From Bordetella sp. FB-8 (GTDB taxonomy: Bacteria; Pseudomonadota; Gammaproteobacteria; Burkholderiales; Burkholderiaceae_B), in contig NZ_KB907784.1 in the NCBI RefSeq assembly GCF_000382185.1, positions 62,001 through 126,000 of the forward strand: a stretch of DNA of 64,000 bases, written 5' to 3'. Position numbers and translations under genes: made by a program. How positions within the stretch are numbered: position 1 is the first letter of the stretch; each line of letters begins with the position of its first letter. The notes under the pieces were generated by a model. The model searched no databases and had not been told where the DNA came from. It was given only the letters and a program-made list of their open reading frames with translations. Below, piece by piece: positions 11,497 to 21,870 of this stretch.

Positions 11497-12030
11497 TCAG
11501 AACACGCCTGCGAACTGGCACAAAATCAGCGCCACGCCACCCAGCAGCACCAGCAGCAAGGCATTGAGACGCGTAAACATCACCAGCGCAGTCGAGACCA
11601 ATGCCACCGCCTGTGCCGCCCAGCCGCCTTCCAGCGCGCGCACCAGCACATAGACCGATGCGGCCATCATGCCGGCTGCAACGGGCCGCAGGCCCCCTTC
11701 CAATGCCAATTGCCAGATCGCGCCTTTTTGCCTGCGCCAGAAATAGGCAATGATAAAGAGCAGACAGGCCGGAGGGCCGAACATGGCCAGCGTGGTCGCC
11801 ACCGCCCCCCAGAATCCGGCCACGTGCCAGCCTATCAAGGTAACCAGCAGCGACCCCGGGCCGGGCGCCATACGGGTAATGGCAAACGCGTCGATGAACT
11901 GCGCCTGTGTCATCCAATGATGGACGTCGACCACCTGGCGGTTGATCGCCGCGATCGTGGTCTGGCCACCGCCCACGGTCACCAGCGAAATGGGAACGAA
12001 AGTGATGAACAAGGTCCAGAACAAGGACAT
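11497..12030 (-). CDS. chrA: Chromate transporter, ChrA half (second gene)
   Basis: A 177-residue membrane protein carrying one ChrA half domain: FITFVPISLVTVGGGQTTIA, then FAITRMAPGPGSLLVTLIGW. The G-G-G near the N-terminus and the A-P-G-P motif are typical of the CHR superfamily. Short ChrA proteins act as pairs encoded by adjacent genes, as here; the start overlaps the stop of the partner by one base. The pair would export chromate or a related anion across the inner membrane. Substrate is family-based. Confidence 0.85.
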   Translation of the reverse strand: MSLFWTLFITFVPISLVTVGGGQTTIAAINRQVVDVHHWMTQAQFIDAFAITRMAPGPGSLLVTLIGWHVAGFWGAVATTLAMFGPPACLLFIIAYFWRRQKGAIWQLALEGGLRPVAAGMMAASVYVLVRALEGGWAAQAVALVSTALVMFTRLNALLLVLLGGVALILCQFAGVF

Positions 12031-12608
12031 CACGCCCGTTTCCTCGCCATTCGCAGCCGCGCGTATTCCAACGCGACGCTGACGGGCGCCACGGCCACCA
12101 CCACCCACACCAGCGACTGATGCAGGACGATGATCATCACGAACACCAGCGCGACCAGAAACAGCGGCAGGACCTGCCGGCGCACACGCCGCACCGCCCG
12201 GATCGCCATGGACAGCGACAGACCGATGGCCGCCGCGGCCGCGCCATCGAGCCAGATATGCACCAGCGGGTAACCCGACAGCAGCGCAAACGCCACGCTG
12301 AGCAGCACCGCCAGGACTGCGGGAGGCAAAATGATGCCCGCCAAGGCCGCCGCCGCGCCGCGCGGACCGACCAGGTGAAAGCCGATCCAAATGGCCATAT
12401 TGGTCACGTTCACGCCGGGCAATGCCTGGGAAACCGCCAGACCATTGAGGAACGCCTCCTCTTGCATCCAGTGCCGATCCTGCACGAACTCGCGCAGCAG
12501 CCAGCCGCTCAGCCCCCCGCCAAAGCTGGTCAGGCCGATGCGCGAGAAAATGAGGAAAAGGCCCCAGGCAGTGGGGGGCCTTGCATTATCGAGCGCGGTC
12601 GATTGCAT
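12030..12608 (-). CDS. chrA: Chromate transporter, ChrA half (first gene)
   Basis: A 192-residue membrane protein with the complementary ChrA half domain: IFSRIGLTSFGGGLSGWLL and VSQALPGVNVTNMAIWIG (P-G-V-N in place of P-G-P). It lies directly upstream of the second half gene. The start used is the ATG giving MQSTALDNARP; a start 11 codons earlier is possible. Together the two proteins should form the antiparallel heterodimer described for short-chain CHR proteins. Confidence 0.83.
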   Translation of the reverse strand: MQSTALDNARPPTAWGLFLIFSRIGLTSFGGGLSGWLLREFVQDRHWMQEEAFLNGLAVSQALPGVNVTNMAIWIGFHLVGPRGAAAALAGIILPPAVLAVLLSVAFALLSGYPLVHIWLDGAAAAAIGLSLSMAIRAVRRVRRQVLPLFLVALVFVMIIVLHQSLVWVVVAVAPVSVALEYARLRMARKRA

Positions 12609-12618
12609 GAACGTCGGA

Positions 12619-12834
12619 TCAATAATGCGGCGGCAGCTCATCGCGCGGATTGCCGCCCCGCCCCGGATCGACGGGCATCTGGCGGCGCAGTTCGGCCAAT
12701 TCGCGCAGCAGCAGATCCATCTGCTGCTGCTGGCGGAAAATCGTGTGATTGAGCTGATCGAGCGTGTCCTCGGTAAAGCTCAATTTGACTTCGAGCTCGG
12801 TCAGGCGGCGTTCGGTCTCGCTTTCTTCAGTCAT
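12619..12834 (-). CDS. slyX: SlyX family protein
   Basis: A 71-residue, mostly helical protein (TELEVKLSFTEDTLDQLNHT then FRQQQQMDLLLRELAELRRQ) ending in PRDELPPHY. Length, coiled-coil character and the PPHY tail are those of SlyX. The role in the cell is not established. The gene lies 10 bp upstream of the chrA pair on the same strand. Confidence 0.9.
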   Translation of the reverse strand: MTEESETERRLTELEVKLSFTEDTLDQLNHTIFRQQQQMDLLLRELAELRRQMPVDPGRGGNPRDELPPHY

Positions 12835-12948
12835 GGCTAAGCGTCGGGGTCAGGAAAAACCGCGTGCAAAGCCGCCAGCATAACCCGCTGCGGCCACTCC
12901 CGCCGCCTCGCGCACCGGCCTGCCCGTATGCCGGAAACCCCGTGAAAC

Positions 12949-13710
12949 TTACTGCTTCATGCGATAGCCCGTGTGAAATATCCAGCGAATGATGCCCAGG
13001 CAGACCACCAGGAACAGCACCGTCATGCCCAGGCTCACACCCACCGCCACGTCGGCCACGCCATAGAAGCTCCAGCGAAAACCGTTGATCAGGTAAACCA
13101 CCGGGTTAAAGAGCGTGACCTTCTGCCAGAACGGCGGCAGCATTCTGATCGAATAGAAGGTGCCGCCCAGGAAGGTCAGCGGCGTGAGGATCATGAGCGG
13201 GATGATCTGCAGCTTCTCGAAGCCGTCGGCCCAGATGCCGATGATGAAGCCGAAAAGGCTAAAGGACAGCGAAGTGAGCACCAGAAAGCCCAGCATCAGC
13301 ACCGGATGCTCGATGTGGAAAGGCACGAAGGCACGCGCCGTGACCATGATGATGACGCCCAGCAGGATGGACTTGCTGGCCGCCGCACCTACATATCCCA
13401 TGACGATCTCGATGTAGGACACCGGCGCCGAGAGGATTTCGTAGATGGTGCCCGAGAAGCGCGGCATATAGATGCCGAACGACGCATTGGACGTGCTCTG
13501 CGTCAGAAGCGACAACATCACCATGCCCGGCACGATAAATGCCCCATAGCTCACGTTGTCGATCTGTCCCATGTGCCCGCCGATGGCCGAGCCGAAGACC
13601 ACGAAATACAGCGCGGTGGAGATTACCGGCGAAGCCACGCTCTGCATCAGCGTGCGCCAGGCGCGGGCCATTTCGAAGCGATAGATCGCTTGTATACCGT
13701 ACCAATTCAT
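12949..13710 (-). CDS. yadH: ABC-2 type exporter permease, YadH type
   Basis: A 253-residue ABC-2 permease with about six membrane segments ([46 protein letters not shown]). The [13 protein letters not shown] block is characteristic of the YadH group. It is encoded just after its ATPase, with an ATGA overlap at 13707-13710. The exported substrate is unknown. Confidence 0.87.
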   Translation of the reverse strand: MNWYGIQAIYRFEMARAWRTLMQSVASPVISTALYFVVFGSAIGGHMGQIDNVSYGAFIVPGMVMLSLLTQSTSNASFGIYMPRFSGTIYEILSAPVSYIEIVMGYVGAAASKSILLGVIIMVTARAFVPFHIEHPVLMLGFLVLTSLSFSLFGFIIGIWADGFEKLQIIPLMILTPLTFLGGTFYSIRMLPPFWQKVTLFNPVVYLINGFRWSFYGVADVAVGVSLGMTVLFLVVCLGIIRWIFHTGYRMKQ

Positions 13711-14651
13711 TGTTTAGCGCCTCCCTGCCGCTCGCTCACCAGGCTGACGAAGATTTCTTCCAGCGAGCTTTCCGACGACTGCAGATCGTTGAAGGCGATG
13801 CCCGCCTCGCCCACCCGCGCCAGCAGGCCGGCGATGCTGCCGCTGCCTTCCCGATGCTGATCGTAGGTGTAGACCAGCCTCATGCCGTCGGCCGACAGTT
13901 CGAGCGGATCGCCGCGCAGCGCCTCGGGTATGGCCGCGAGCGGCGCGACCAGGCTCAGGGCGAGCTGCTTGCGGCCCAGCTTGCGCATCAGCGCGGCGGT
14001 TTCCTCGACCAGGATGATCTCGCCCTTGCGGATCACGCCGACGCGGTCGGCCATCTCCTGGGCTTCCTCGATGTAATGCGTGGTCAGAATGATGGTCACT
14101 CCGTTTTCGCGCAGATGCCGCACCATCTCCCACATGCCCCGGCGCAGCTCCACGTCGACCCCGGCGCTGGGCTCGTCCAGGAAAAGGATGCGCGGCTCGT
14201 GCGAGAGCGCCTTGGCGATCATCACGCGGCGCTTCATACCACCGGACAGGGCGCGGATGCGTTCGTCTTTTTTGTCCCACAGGGAAAGATCGCGCAGCAC
14301 CTTCTCGATGTGCGCTGGGTCGGGCGCCATGCCGAACAGGCCGCGCGAGAACGAAACCGTGTTCCATACGGTCTCGAAGGCGTCGGTGGTGAGTTCCTGC
14401 GGGACCAGGCCAATCTTGGCGCGTGCGGCGCGATAATCCCGCAGAATGTCCAGCCCGTCGGCGCGCACGTGGCCCGAACTGGCGTTGACGATGCCGCAGA
14501 TGATGCTGATCAGCGTGGTTTTGCCGGCGCCGTTCGGACCCAGCAGCGCGAAGATCTCGCCCGGCTGGATGTCGAGGTCGACGTTCTTGAGAGCCTGGTG
14601 TCCCGACGCATAAGTCTTGGACACGCCCTGCACGGAAATGACGGGCTGCAC
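13707..14651 (-). CDS. yadG: ABC exporter ATPase, YadG type
   Basis: A 314-residue ATPase. It has Walker [14 protein letters not shown], signature [16 protein letters not shown], Walker [17 protein letters not shown] and the H-loop [10 protein letters not shown]. The C-terminal 70 residues form the extra domain seen in YadG/NodI-like exporters. The start is a GTG at 14651 with a strong AGGGGG ribosome-binding site 5 to 6 nt upstream. It pairs with the YadH-type permease. Confidence 0.87.
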   Translation of the reverse strand: MQPVISVQGVSKTYASGHQALKNVDLDIQPGEIFALLGPNGAGKTTLISIICGIVNASSGHVRADGLDILRDYRAARAKIGLVPQELTTDAFETVWNTVSFSRGLFGMAPDPAHIEKVLRDLSLWDKKDERIRALSGGMKRRVMIAKALSHEPRILFLDEPSAGVDVELRRGMWEMVRHLRENGVTIILTTHYIEEAQEMADRVGVIRKGEIILVEETAALMRKLGRKQLALSLVAPLAAIPEALRGDPLELSADGMRLVYTYDQHREGSGSIAGLLARVGEAGIAFNDLQSSESSLEEIFVSLVSERQGGAKQ

Positions 14652-14712
14652 AACGCCCCCCTAGAATAAAAAGTAATGGCGCTATTCTACCGGGACACAC
14701 CGTGTCGATTAG

Positions 14713-14747
14713 CCGTATGGCCGAACAGCTGTGTTCCAGCCATACGG
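14713..14747. terminator. Hairpin between yadG promoter and ohr 3' end
   Basis: Nine-base arms CCGTATGGC and GCCATACGG flank a 17-nt loop that can itself pair (GAAC/GTTC). There is no T-run on either side. It follows ohr on the minus strand, so a factor-assisted terminator is possible. Confidence 0.35.
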
Positions 14748-14770
14748 TCCCGGATCGGTCCGGCCCTTGA

Positions 14771-15196
14771 TTACAGCAAGGTCAGCGTCACATCGATATT
14801 GCCGCGCGTGGCGTTCGAATACGGGCAGACGATGTGCGCGCGCTCGACCAGTTCCCGGGCCTGCGCCGGATCCATGCCGGGAAGGGATATCTTCAGCTCC
14901 ACTTCGATGCCAAAGCCCGTGGGAATGGGGCCGATGCCCACATTGCCCTGTACCGACACCTCCGCCGGGATGGCGAACTTGTCGCGGCCGGCCACGAACT
15001 TCATGGCCCCGATGAAACAGGCCGAATAGCCTGCCGCGAAGAGCTGCTCGGGATTAGTGCCGACATCGCCGGCACCGCCCAGTTCGCGTGGAACCGTCAA
15101 CTTGACATCCAGGACCTTGTCGGATGACACGGCGTGGCCGTCGCGGCCACCAGTAGCCTGGGCTTGGGCACGATAGAGGACTTTTTCGAGAGACAT
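14771..15196 (-). CDS. ohr: Organic hydroperoxide reductase Ohr
   Basis: A 141-residue Ohr of normal length. The two catalytic cysteines are present: Cys60 in [12 protein letters not shown] and Cys124 in [14 protein letters not shown]. Ohr reduces organic hydroperoxides with lipoylated proteins as reductant and works as a cytosolic dimer. The start is the ATG giving [11 protein letters not shown]. It lies downstream of ohrR on the same strand with a 187-bp gap that holds its own candidate OhrR operator. Confidence 0.95.
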   Translation of the reverse strand: MSLEKVLYRAQAQATGGRDGHAVSSDKVLDVKLTVPRELGGAGDVGTNPEQLFAAGYSACFIGAMKFVAGRDKFAIPAEVSVQGNVGIGPIPTGFGIEVELKISLPGMDPAQARELVERAHIVCPYSNATRGNIDVTLTLL

Positions 15197-15308
15197 GGCA
15201 AAACTCCTTGAGGATGAAGGTGCTGGGCACCGGGTGGGCACTGCCGGGATCAAGCTATGCCGCCCGTATGGCGGCATCATGAAAATTCCAACGCGTTAAA
15301 TATATATC

Positions 15309-15323
15309 AAGCTATTAAATAGT
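15309..15323. promoter_or_regulatory. Candidate OhrR operator upstream of ohr
   Basis: An AT-rich stretch AAGCTATTAAATAGT containing the palindrome CTATT-A-AATAG (15312-15322). The core CAAGCTATT is shared with the palindrome upstream of ohrR. It lies 113-127 bp upstream of the ohr start. Confidence 0.5.
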
Positions 15324-15383
15324 ACACTATATAATATTCTCCGCAAAGCGCAGGCAGTGTTCCACCCTGCCCATGCGCTTACT

Positions 15384-15866
15384 CTACTCGTACTGCGCCA
15401 GATGCCCGCGCAGTTGCACCAGTTCGTCTTTCAGCCGGTGCAAGGTTTCGGGCGCACAAGCCGTGGCGCACAGGATCTGCGGCGGAATGCCGGCCGCTTG
15501 TCGCTTGAGCGCCCTGCCCTGGGCCGTCAGGTCGATCACGACCTGGCGCTCATCGCGCTCGTCGCGGGTGCGGCGGATCAGGCCAGCGGCCTCCATGCGC
15601 TTGAGCAGCGGCGTGAGCGTGGCCGAATCCAGAAACAGGCGCCTGCCGATCTCGGACAGGATGAGTCCATCGCGCTCCCACAGCACCAGCATCACCAGAT
15701 ACTGCGGATAGGTCAGGCCCAGGCCGCCCAGCAGCTTGCGGTAGACCTTCTGCATTGCCAGCGCAGTGGAATGCAGCGCGAAACAAAGCTGGCTGTCCAA
15801 CTGCAAAGGGGCCTGGATCTCAGGCTTGGCTGCCTGATGGGACGAGACACGAGTACGGGCGTTCAT
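15384..15866 (-). CDS. ohrR: Organic peroxide sensor, MarR-family repressor OhrR
   Basis: A 160-residue MarR-type winged helix protein. The peroxide-sensing cysteine is Cys28 in [42 protein letters not shown] and the wing segment RDERDERQ match OhrR. In the family, oxidation of this Cys by organic peroxide releases the protein from DNA. It sits upstream of ohr, and both genes have a related palindrome in their promoter region. Confidence 0.92.
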   Translation of the reverse strand: MNARTRVSSHQAAKPEIQAPLQLDSQLCFALHSTALAMQKVYRKLLGGLGLTYPQYLVMLVLWERDGLILSEIGRRLFLDSATLTPLLKRMEAAGLIRRTRDERDERQVVIDLTAQGRALKRQAAGIPPQILCATACAPETLHRLKDELVQLRGHLAQYE

Positions 15867-15892
15867 GATGCGTGCATTTTAAATAGCTCAAA

Positions 15893-15914
15893 ATTAAATA
15901 GCAAGCTATTTAAT
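15893..15914. promoter_or_regulatory. Candidate OhrR operator upstream of ohrR
   Basis: A perfect inverted repeat: arms ATTAAATAGC and GCTATTTAAT around a central AA, ending 27 bp upstream of the ohrR start codon. A further half-site-like AAATAGCT lies between it and the gene. The position suits autorepression by OhrR. Confidence 0.6.
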
Positions 15915-15967
15915 TGCAGGCATGCCCGCCTGCCGATCACCGGAACCGGCGGGCAAAAACCGCGCAA

Positions 15968-16540
15968 TCAAGATACTGGCCCGGCGGCCCTCTCGTATTC
16001 GATATCCCACTCCGATTCGCCGGTCCGCACAAAGCCGTGCCGTCGGTAAAACGCATTCGACTCGCTGGCGCGCAGGGCCGCGACCCGCATGGGCGCCTCC
16101 TGCGTCTGCGCGCACAAAAGCCGCATCACCGCGCTGCCCACGCCGCGGCCCTGCGCGCAAGGATGCAGATAGAAATGATCCAGGCACCAGGCAGATTCGT
16201 GTGCAAAGAGCGAATAAAACCCGACGCGCTCGCCGTTCAGGCAGATCCAGCGCATACGCGCCGGCACGAAACCGGCTCGCAGGCGCCGCCGGGACCGCTC
16301 CGGATCAAAACGATCAAGCCGTTCCAGGCTGGGCTGCATGGCCAGCGCGCGCAGATCGGCCATGGCATCGAAGTCGCAGGCCTGGACTGGGTCGAATGAA
16401 AGCACGGCGGGCTGGCCCGAATCGGCCGCCCCACCGCCCGGGGTATCGCGCCAGGGCGCGCCGGCATCGGGGTAATCACCCTTGCTCAATTCATTCAGCG
16501 ACGCCTCGCCGGGAACAACTTCGATTTCGTACGGCTTCAT
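15968..16540 (-). CDS. GNAT family N-acetyltransferase
   Basis: A 190-residue protein. The C-terminal 130 residues form a GNAT fold: acetyl-CoA loop LHPCAQGRGVGSAVMRLL and the late ESNAFYRRHGFVRTGESEWD. The N-terminal 50 residues are Pro/Gly-rich and not conserved-looking. The acceptor substrate is unknown. The ATG at 16540 is chosen because the frame upstream lacks GNAT features and crosses the recO terminator region. Confidence 0.75.
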   Translation of the reverse strand: MKPYEIEVVPGEASLNELSKGDYPDAGAPWRDTPGGGAADSGQPAVLSFDPVQACDFDAMADLRALAMQPSLERLDRFDPERSRRRLRAGFVPARMRWICLNGERVGFYSLFAHESAWCLDHFYLHPCAQGRGVGSAVMRLLCAQTQEAPMRVAALRASESNAFYRRHGFVRTGESEWDIEYERAAGPVS

Positions 16541-16615
16541 CTTTCCTCTCGGAGATCGGGAGTGAAACAGGAAAGCCCGATAGGACCCGATGAATGCGCC
16601 CCCCCCTGAAAAGCC

Positions 16616-16643
16616 GAAGGCCACGAGAAATATCGTGGCCTTC
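16616..16643 (-). terminator. Rho-independent terminator after recO
   Basis: An 11-bp perfect stem (GAAGGCCACGA paired with TCGTGGCCTTC) with a 6-nt loop. Read on the minus strand it is followed by GGCTTTTCAG, a short T-run. It would end the long lepA-lepB-rnc-era-recO transcript. The rest of 16541-16819 shows no gene. Confidence 0.65.
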
Positions 16644-16819
16644 GTCGGGGAACGCTGAACCGGATGCGAACCGTCAGCCCGCGACAAAGCCACTCAACGC
16701 AAGCGTCGAGTCGTTCGTCGGCTAAACGCCGGAAAAGCGCTGATCGCGGGGCGGCAGTTCATCGTGCCGCCACGATATCGCATTGCAGCAAACGCCACAA
16801 TGGCCAGGCAGACAGCGCC

Positions 16820-17407
16820 TCAATACCGCTGCAAGGCCATCAGCACTTTGCGCGTGGACAGCGGCCTGCCGGCCAGATTGGCTTCGAGGCGGTCGCGCAG
16901 GCTGCGGCGCAGCTCGGGTTCGATGCGCGGATCCTCGAAATCGGGGTCGTCCTCGTCCAGGCCGTAGCCCGTTTCGCGTAGTAGTATCCATTCGAAACGC
17001 CGCAGCGCGCCGGCGGCGCGCGAACCGCCGGCCAGTCGAGCCAGGGCCGCATCATAGGCATCGAACAGCGCCGGATGCGCGTCTTCACGCGGCAGCAGGC
17101 GCAGCAGCAGCTCGTTCATGTACCAGGCCGACATCAGCGCGCCGCCGCCCAGCGGCCGCACGCCCGCGGGTTCGGCGCGGGTCAGCGTCTTGACCTCCCC
17201 GCCTCCCGTCCACGACAGCGACAACGGCTGGAAGGCCGAGAGCACGGGCCGCAAAACGGAGTAAGGCCGCTTGGCGCCCTTGGCCACCAGGGCCAGGCAG
17301 CCGTGCTCGCGCGAGAAGGCCTGAACCACCAGCGATGTCTCGCGCCATGCCGAGGCATGAAGCATGTAGCCCGGAGTATCGGTGATGCGCTGGGCGCGCT
17401 TGCTCAC
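16820..17407 (-). CDS. recO: DNA repair protein RecO (short form)
   Basis: A 195-residue protein. The N-terminal OB fold (GYMLHASAWRETSLVVQAFS; GGGEVKTLTRAE) and the helical part (WYMNELLLRLLPREDAHPAL; ALRRFEWILLRETGYG) match RecO, which loads RecA with RecR and anneals ssDNA. After GYGL at residue 150 the protein jumps almost at once to the family's C-terminal end (RDRLEANLAGRPLSTRKVLM). About 45-50 residues present in E. coli RecO, including the region with the conserved Cys, are missing without loss of frame. It follows era by 29 bp. Confidence 0.82.
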   Translation of the reverse strand: MSKRAQRITDTPGYMLHASAWRETSLVVQAFSREHGCLALVAKGAKRPYSVLRPVLSAFQPLSLSWTGGGEVKTLTRAEPAGVRPLGGGALMSAWYMNELLLRLLPREDAHPALFDAYDAALARLAGGSRAAGALRRFEWILLRETGYGLDEDDPDFEDPRIEPELRRSLRDRLEANLAGRPLSTRKVLMALQRY

Positions 17408-17436
17408 TGGGCCGTCCCCTGCCTCAGACCGCCGGC

Positions 17437-18345
17437 TTACTCGTAACCGAGGTCGCGCAGCGCGCTTTCACGGTCCGACCAGCCCTTGCGCACCTTGATG
17501 TAAACCTCCAGGTGCACGTTCTTGTCCAGGAGCTTGGCGATGTCCTGGCGCGCCTCGGTGGCGATGCGCTTCATGTGCTGCCCGCCCGCACCGAGCAGGA
17601 TGGGCCGGTGACTGTCGCGCTCGACCACCACACAGGCGGACACGCGGGCCGTGGCCTCGGTTTCCTCCCACTGTTCGATGACCACGGTACAGCCGTAGGG
17701 CAGTTCATCACCGACCAGGCGAAAAATCTTCTCGCGCACCAGTTCGGCGGCGATAAAGCGCATGGATCGATCGGTGAGCGTGTCCTCCTCGAACATGGGC
17801 TCGCCCTCGGGCAGGCGCGTGGCGATCTCGGCCAGCAATTGATCCAGCTGCTGCGCCTTCGCAGCGCTCACGGGCACGACAGCGCCATAGGCGTGCTGCG
17901 CCATGATCTTACCCACGAAGGGAAAGAGTTCGTCGCGGTTTTTGACCGCGTCGATCTTGCTGACCACGAGAATGGTGCGTTCGCTCGCCGGCAGCAGGGG
18001 CAGCAGTTGCGCGTCGCCGTCGGTCCATTTGCCGGCCTCGACCACGTGAACCACCACATCCACATCCGCCAGGGCCTGGGTGACCACGCGGTTCATCATG
18101 CGGTTCATGGCGCCGCCGTGACGCTTCTGAAAGCCCGGCGTGTCGACGAAAACGAACTGCTCGCGCTCGCGCGTGAGCACGCCGTGAATGCGGTGCCGCG
18201 TGGTCTGCGCCTTGCGCGAAACGATGGAGATCTTGCTGCCGATGAGTGCGTTCATCAGCGTGGACTTGCCCACGTTGGGTCGGCCCACCACGGCGACGAA
18301 GCCGGCGCGAAATCCGCCTGCGTGCGTATCGGAAACTTGGTTCAT
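17437..18345 (-). CDS. era: GTPase Era
   Basis: A 302-residue protein with G1 [13 protein letters not shown]3 DTPGFQ, G4 SKID and a C-terminal KH domain ([12 protein letters not shown] with [10 protein letters not shown] as the GxxG-like loop). Era binds the 3' end of 16S rRNA and helps 30S assembly. It overlaps rnc by 4 bp, the usual rnc-era arrangement, so both are co-translated. Confidence 0.97.
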   Translation of the reverse strand: MNQVSDTHAGGFRAGFVAVVGRPNVGKSTLMNALIGSKISIVSRKAQTTRHRIHGVLTREREQFVFVDTPGFQKRHGGAMNRMMNRVVTQALADVDVVVHVVEAGKWTDGDAQLLPLLPASERTILVVSKIDAVKNRDELFPFVGKIMAQHAYGAVVPVSAAKAQQLDQLLAEIATRLPEGEPMFEEDTLTDRSMRFIAAELVREKIFRLVGDELPYGCTVVIEQWEETEATARVSACVVVERDSHRPILLGAGGQHMKRIATEARQDIAKLLDKNVHLEVYIKVRKGWSDRESALRDLGYE

Positions 18346-19106
18346 TTAACCTCTTGCGCCACCGCAACGGGCAGCGACAGCTGGGTGGTCTTGCGGGCCT
18401 TGCTGGTCTTGCGAGGCGCACGCAGCGACGGACTGGCGGCCTGAGCGGCCTCGAGCGCCAGCGTGGCGGCGGACTGTTCGGCCGCGCGGCGGCTGGAGCC
18501 GGCCGCCAGGACCTTGATGTCGAAGGCCGGGACGGCGCATTCAACCTCGAACTGCTGACTGTGCGCGGCGCCATGGGTGGCCACCACGGTATACAGAGGC
18601 AGCGGCAGCTTGCGTCCCTGCAGGAATTCCTGCAAAAGCGTCTTGGCGTCCTTGCCCAGGGTCTTGGGATCGACGTTGGCCATCACCGGCTGGTAGAGCT
18701 TGAGCACGACTTTGCGCGCCGCCTCGAACCCGGCGTCCTGGAACACCGCGCCGAAGATAGCCTCGACCGCGTCGGCCAGGATGGAAGGACGGCGAAAGCC
18801 GCCACTCTTGAGTTCGCCCTCGCCTAGACGCAGATGCTGCGACAGCTCCAAGCGCTGCGCCACGTCGACCAGCGAGGCCTGCTTGACCAGGTTGGCACGC
18901 AGGCGGGAAAGATCGCCTTCGTCCAGCTTGCCGTATTTTTCGAACAGCATGGCGGCGATCACGAAATTGAGCACCGAATCACCCAGAAATTCCAGCCGCT
19001 CGTTGTGGCGCGCGCCGTGGCTGCGGTGCGTCAGCGCCTGCTCGAGCAGGGCCTGATCGCGGAAGCGGTGGTCCAGGCGGGTTTCCAGGGTGGCGAGAGG
19101 CAGCAT
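18342..19106 (-). CDS. rnc: Ribonuclease III
   Basis: A 254-residue protein. The RNase III signature is [15 protein letters not shown], followed by the second acidic site [12 protein letters not shown] dsRNA-binding domain ends near [13 protein letters not shown], then a basic/Ser-rich tail of about 30 residues. It processes rRNA precursors and structured mRNAs. Located between lepB and era as in many betaproteobacteria. Confidence 0.96.
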   Translation of the reverse strand: MLPLATLETRLDHRFRDQALLEQALTHRSHGARHNERLEFLGDSVLNFVIAAMLFEKYGKLDEGDLSRLRANLVKQASLVDVAQRLELSQHLRLGEGELKSGGFRRPSILADAVEAIFGAVFQDAGFEAARKVVLKLYQPVMANVDPKTLGKDAKTLLQEFLQGRKLPLPLYTVVATHGAAHSQQFEVECAVPAFDIKVLAAGSSRRAAEQSAATLALEAAQAASPSLRAPRKTSKARKTTQLSLPVAVAQEVK

Positions 19107-19134
19107 GACGTAGGTCGGGATAGACGGCGGGCCC

Positions 19135-20028
19135 TTAATGAAAGCGGCCGATACGGCTGGGATGGCTGAAATTCATCCAGATGAAGAAGGCCTTGCCCAC
19201 GATATTACCGTCAGGAACAAAGCCCCAATAGCGGCTGTCCTCACTGTTGTCGCGGTTATCACCCATGGCGAAGTAATTGCCCGGGGGCACCGTGCAGCGC
19301 TCGTCGGTGCCGGAGTACTGGCAGTCGTTCAGGTGCGGGTAGTTCCAGATTGGGCCAAGTTGCGCCGAACGTTGGTCATTTAGCAGGATTTCGTGCTTTA
19401 CGCCACCCAATTGCTCGGTGTATTTCGAGACGTATCCCTGATCGGGATCGAAATAATCGCCATCGCGAACATGCGTCACCAGTTTTCCATTGACGTAGAG
19501 GTTCTTATCCAGGTAGGCAATCTTGTCGCCCGGCAGTCCGACGACTCGCTTGATGTAGTCCTGGCTCGGGTCGGCCGGGTAGCGGAACACGATGACGTCG
19601 CCGCGCTGTATCCCCCCGGTTGTGACGATCTTGCGGTCCACGATGGGCAGCCGAATGCCGTCACTGAACTTGCTGACCAGGATCAGGTCGCCATTTTGCA
19701 AGGTGGGCAGCATCGAACCCGACGGGATGCGAAAGGGTTCGACCACGAACGATCGCAGCGCAAAGACGAACAGAATCACCGGAAAGAAGCTGATCGAGTA
19801 CTCGACCCACCAGGGCATCTTGCCGGCTTTCTCGCCCACCTCCTGGCGCTCGCGCTCGCGCTCGGCGTCCGAGAGTTGCGTGTTGTAGGCAGCGGCCGTG
19901 TCGTAAGCCGCGACGGCGGCCTGGGCGCGCGTGGCCCGGCCGCGGCGCAGCCAGGCCAGATCCAGGACCCATACGATGCCGGTCATCACCAGCAGCACAA
20001 ACAGGATCAGGGCGAAATTCCAACTCAT
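19135..20028 (-). CDS. lepB: Signal peptidase I
   Basis: A 297-residue inner-membrane protease. The first membrane segment is [20 protein letters not shown], a second precedes the catalytic region ([16 protein letters not shown]). The Ser of [12 protein letters not shown] is the nucleophile and the Lys in [13 protein letters not shown] the general base; the conserved [15 protein letters not shown] follows. It cleaves signal peptides of exported proteins. It lies 48 bp downstream of lepA. Confidence 0.96.
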   Translation of the reverse strand: MSWNFALILFVLLVMTGIVWVLDLAWLRRGRATRAQAAVAAYDTAAAYNTQLSDAERERERQEVGEKAGKMPWWVEYSISFFPVILFVFALRSFVVEPFRIPSGSMLPTLQNGDLILVSKFSDGIRLPIVDRKIVTTGGIQRGDVIVFRYPADPSQDYIKRVVGLPGDKIAYLDKNLYVNGKLVTHVRDGDYFDPDQGYVSKYTEQLGGVKHEILLNDQRSAQLGPIWNYPHLNDCQYSGTDERCTVPPGNYFAMGDNRDNSEDSRYWGFVPDGNIVGKAFFIWMNFSHPSRIGRFH

Positions 20029-20076
20029 AAGGTCAACCTATAAAGGAATGAGCGAGCGTGATTGATGCGCGGGTTC

Positions 20077-21870
20077 TTATTTGTCTTCGACCTGGAGGAT
20101 GGCCAGGAAGGCCTCCTGCGGGATTTCGACGCTGCCCACCTGCTTCATGCGTTTCTTGCCGGCCTTCTGCTTTTCCAGCAGCTTTTTCTTGCGGGAGATA
20201 TCGCCGCCGTAGCATTTGGCCAGAACGTTCTTGCGTAGCGCCTTGACGTTCTCGCGGGCGATCACCTCGGCGCCGATGGCGGCCTGGATCGCCACGTCAT
20301 ACATCTGGCGCGGAATCAGCTCGCGCATCTTGGACACCACCTCGCGCGCGCGGTAGCGCGCGTTCGAGCGGTGCACGATCATGGCCAGCGCATCGACCTT
20401 GTCGCCGTTGATGAGCAGGTCGACCCGCACCACGTCGCCGGAGCGGTATTCCAGGAACTCGTAATCCATGGACGCATAGCCGCGCGACACCGACTTGAGC
20501 TTGTCGAAGAAGTCGAGCACGATCTCGGCCAGCGGAATCTCATACTTGAGGATGACCTGCCGGCCCGAGTAGTTCATGTCCACTTGGGCGCCGCGCTTGT
20601 TGTTGCACAGCGTCATCACCGGGCCCACGTATTCCTGCGGCATGAACAGCGTGACGTTGACGACGGGCTCGCGGATGTCGAGGATCTTGCCCACTTCGGG
20701 CATGCGGGAGGGACTGTCGACCCGGATGATCTCGCCGTCGCGCTGCTCGACCTCGTACACCACCGACGGCGCGGTGGTGATGAGGTCCATGTCGAATTCG
20801 CGCTCCAGGCGCTCCTGCACGATCTCCATGTGCAGCAGGCCCAGGAAGCCGCAGCGGAAACCAAAGCCCAGTGCCTGCGACACCTCGGGCTCGAACTGCA
20901 GCGCGGCGTCGTTGAGCTTGAGCTTTTCCAGCGAGTCGCGCAGTTGGTCGTATTCGGAGCTTTCCACCGGATACAGGCCCGCGAACACCTGCGGCTTGAC
21001 TTCCTTGAAACCGGGCAGCGGCGCGGACGCGGGCTTGCCGGCAAGGGTGATGGTGTCGCCCACCTTGGCATCGGCCAGCTCCTTGATGCCGGCGATGACG
21101 AAACCCACCTCGCCTGCCGAGAGCAGATCGCGCGGCTGCGACTTGGGCGTGAACACGCCGGTCTGTTCGCACAGGTGGGTCGCGCCCGAGGCCATGAAAA
21201 GAAGCTTGTCCTTGGGCTTGAGCACGCCGTTGACGATGCGCACCAGCATGACCACGCCCACGTAGTTGTCAAACCAGGAGTCGATGATCAATGCCTGCAA
21301 CGGCTGGGCCGGATTCCCCCTGGGCGCGGGCACCTTGGCCACGATGGCTTCGAGGATCTCGTCGATGCCCATGCCCGTCTTGGCGCTGGCGGGCACGGCA
21401 TCGGCGGCGTCAATGCCGATGACATCCTCGATCTCCTGGCGCGCGCCTTCCGGATCGGCCTGCGGCAGGTCCATCTTGTTGAGCACCGGCAGCACTTCCA
21501 CGCCCAGTTCGATGGCGGTGTAGCAATTGGCCACCGTCTGCGCCTCGACGCCCTGCGAGGCGTCCACCACCAGCAGCGCGCCTTCGCAGGCCGAGAGCGA
21601 GCGGCTGACCTCGTACGAGAAGTCCACGTGCCCCGGGGTGTCGATGAGGTTGAGGTTGTAGACCTTGCCGTCCTGCGCCTTGTACTGCAGGGCGGCCGTC
21701 TGGGCCTTGATGGTGATGCCGCGCTCGCGCTCGATGTCCATCGAGTCGAGCACCTGGGCGGACATCTCGCGATCGGCCAATCCACCACAGCGCTGGATCA
21801 GGCGATCGGCCAGGGTCGATTTGCCGTGATCGATGTGGGCAATGATGGAAAAATTGCGGATGTGCTGCAT
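20077..21870 (-). CDS. lepA: Elongation factor 4 (LepA) GTPase
   Basis: A 597-residue translational GTPase with G1 [15 protein letters not shown]3 DTPGHVDF and G4 NKMDLP, then domains II, III and V like EF-G and the LepA-specific C-terminal domain. It back-translocates or remodels stalled ribosomes. The start is the ATG giving [14 protein letters not shown]; the open frame extends 18 codons upstream without family support. It is transcribed into lepB. Confidence 0.97.
   Translation of the reverse strand: MQHIRNFSIIAHIDHGKSTLADRLIQRCGGLADREMSAQVLDSMDIERERGITIKAQTAALQYKAQDGKVYNLNLIDTPGHVDFSYEVSRSLSACEGALLVVDASQGVEAQTVANCYTAIELGVEVLPVLNKMDLPQADPEGARQEIEDVIGIDAADAVPASAKTGMGIDEILEAIVAKVPAPRGNPAQPLQALIIDSWFDNYVGVVMLVRIVNGVLKPKDKLLFMASGATHLCEQTGVFTPKSQPRDLLSAGEVGFVIAGIKELADAKVGDTITLAGKPASAPLPGFKEVKPQVFAGLYPVESSEYDQLRDSLEKLKLNDAALQFEPEVSQALGFGFRCGFLGLLHMEIVQERLEREFDMDLITTAPSVVYEVEQRDGEIIRVDSPSRMPEVGKILDIREPVVNVTLFMPQEYVGPVMTLCNNKRGAQVDMNYSGRQVILKYEIPLAEIVLDFFDKLKSVSRGYASMDYEFLEYRSGDVVRVDLLINGDKVDALAMIVHRSNARYRAREVVSKMRELIPRQMYDVAIQAAIGAEVIARENVKALRKNVLAKCYGGDISRKKKLLEKQKAGKKRMKQVGSVEIPQEAFLAILQVEDK

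Noticed and set aside
15241..15296. GC-rich inverted sequence near the ohr start considered as a riboswitch
   Set aside because: Only a short CCGCC/GGCGG pairing; no known riboswitch layout.
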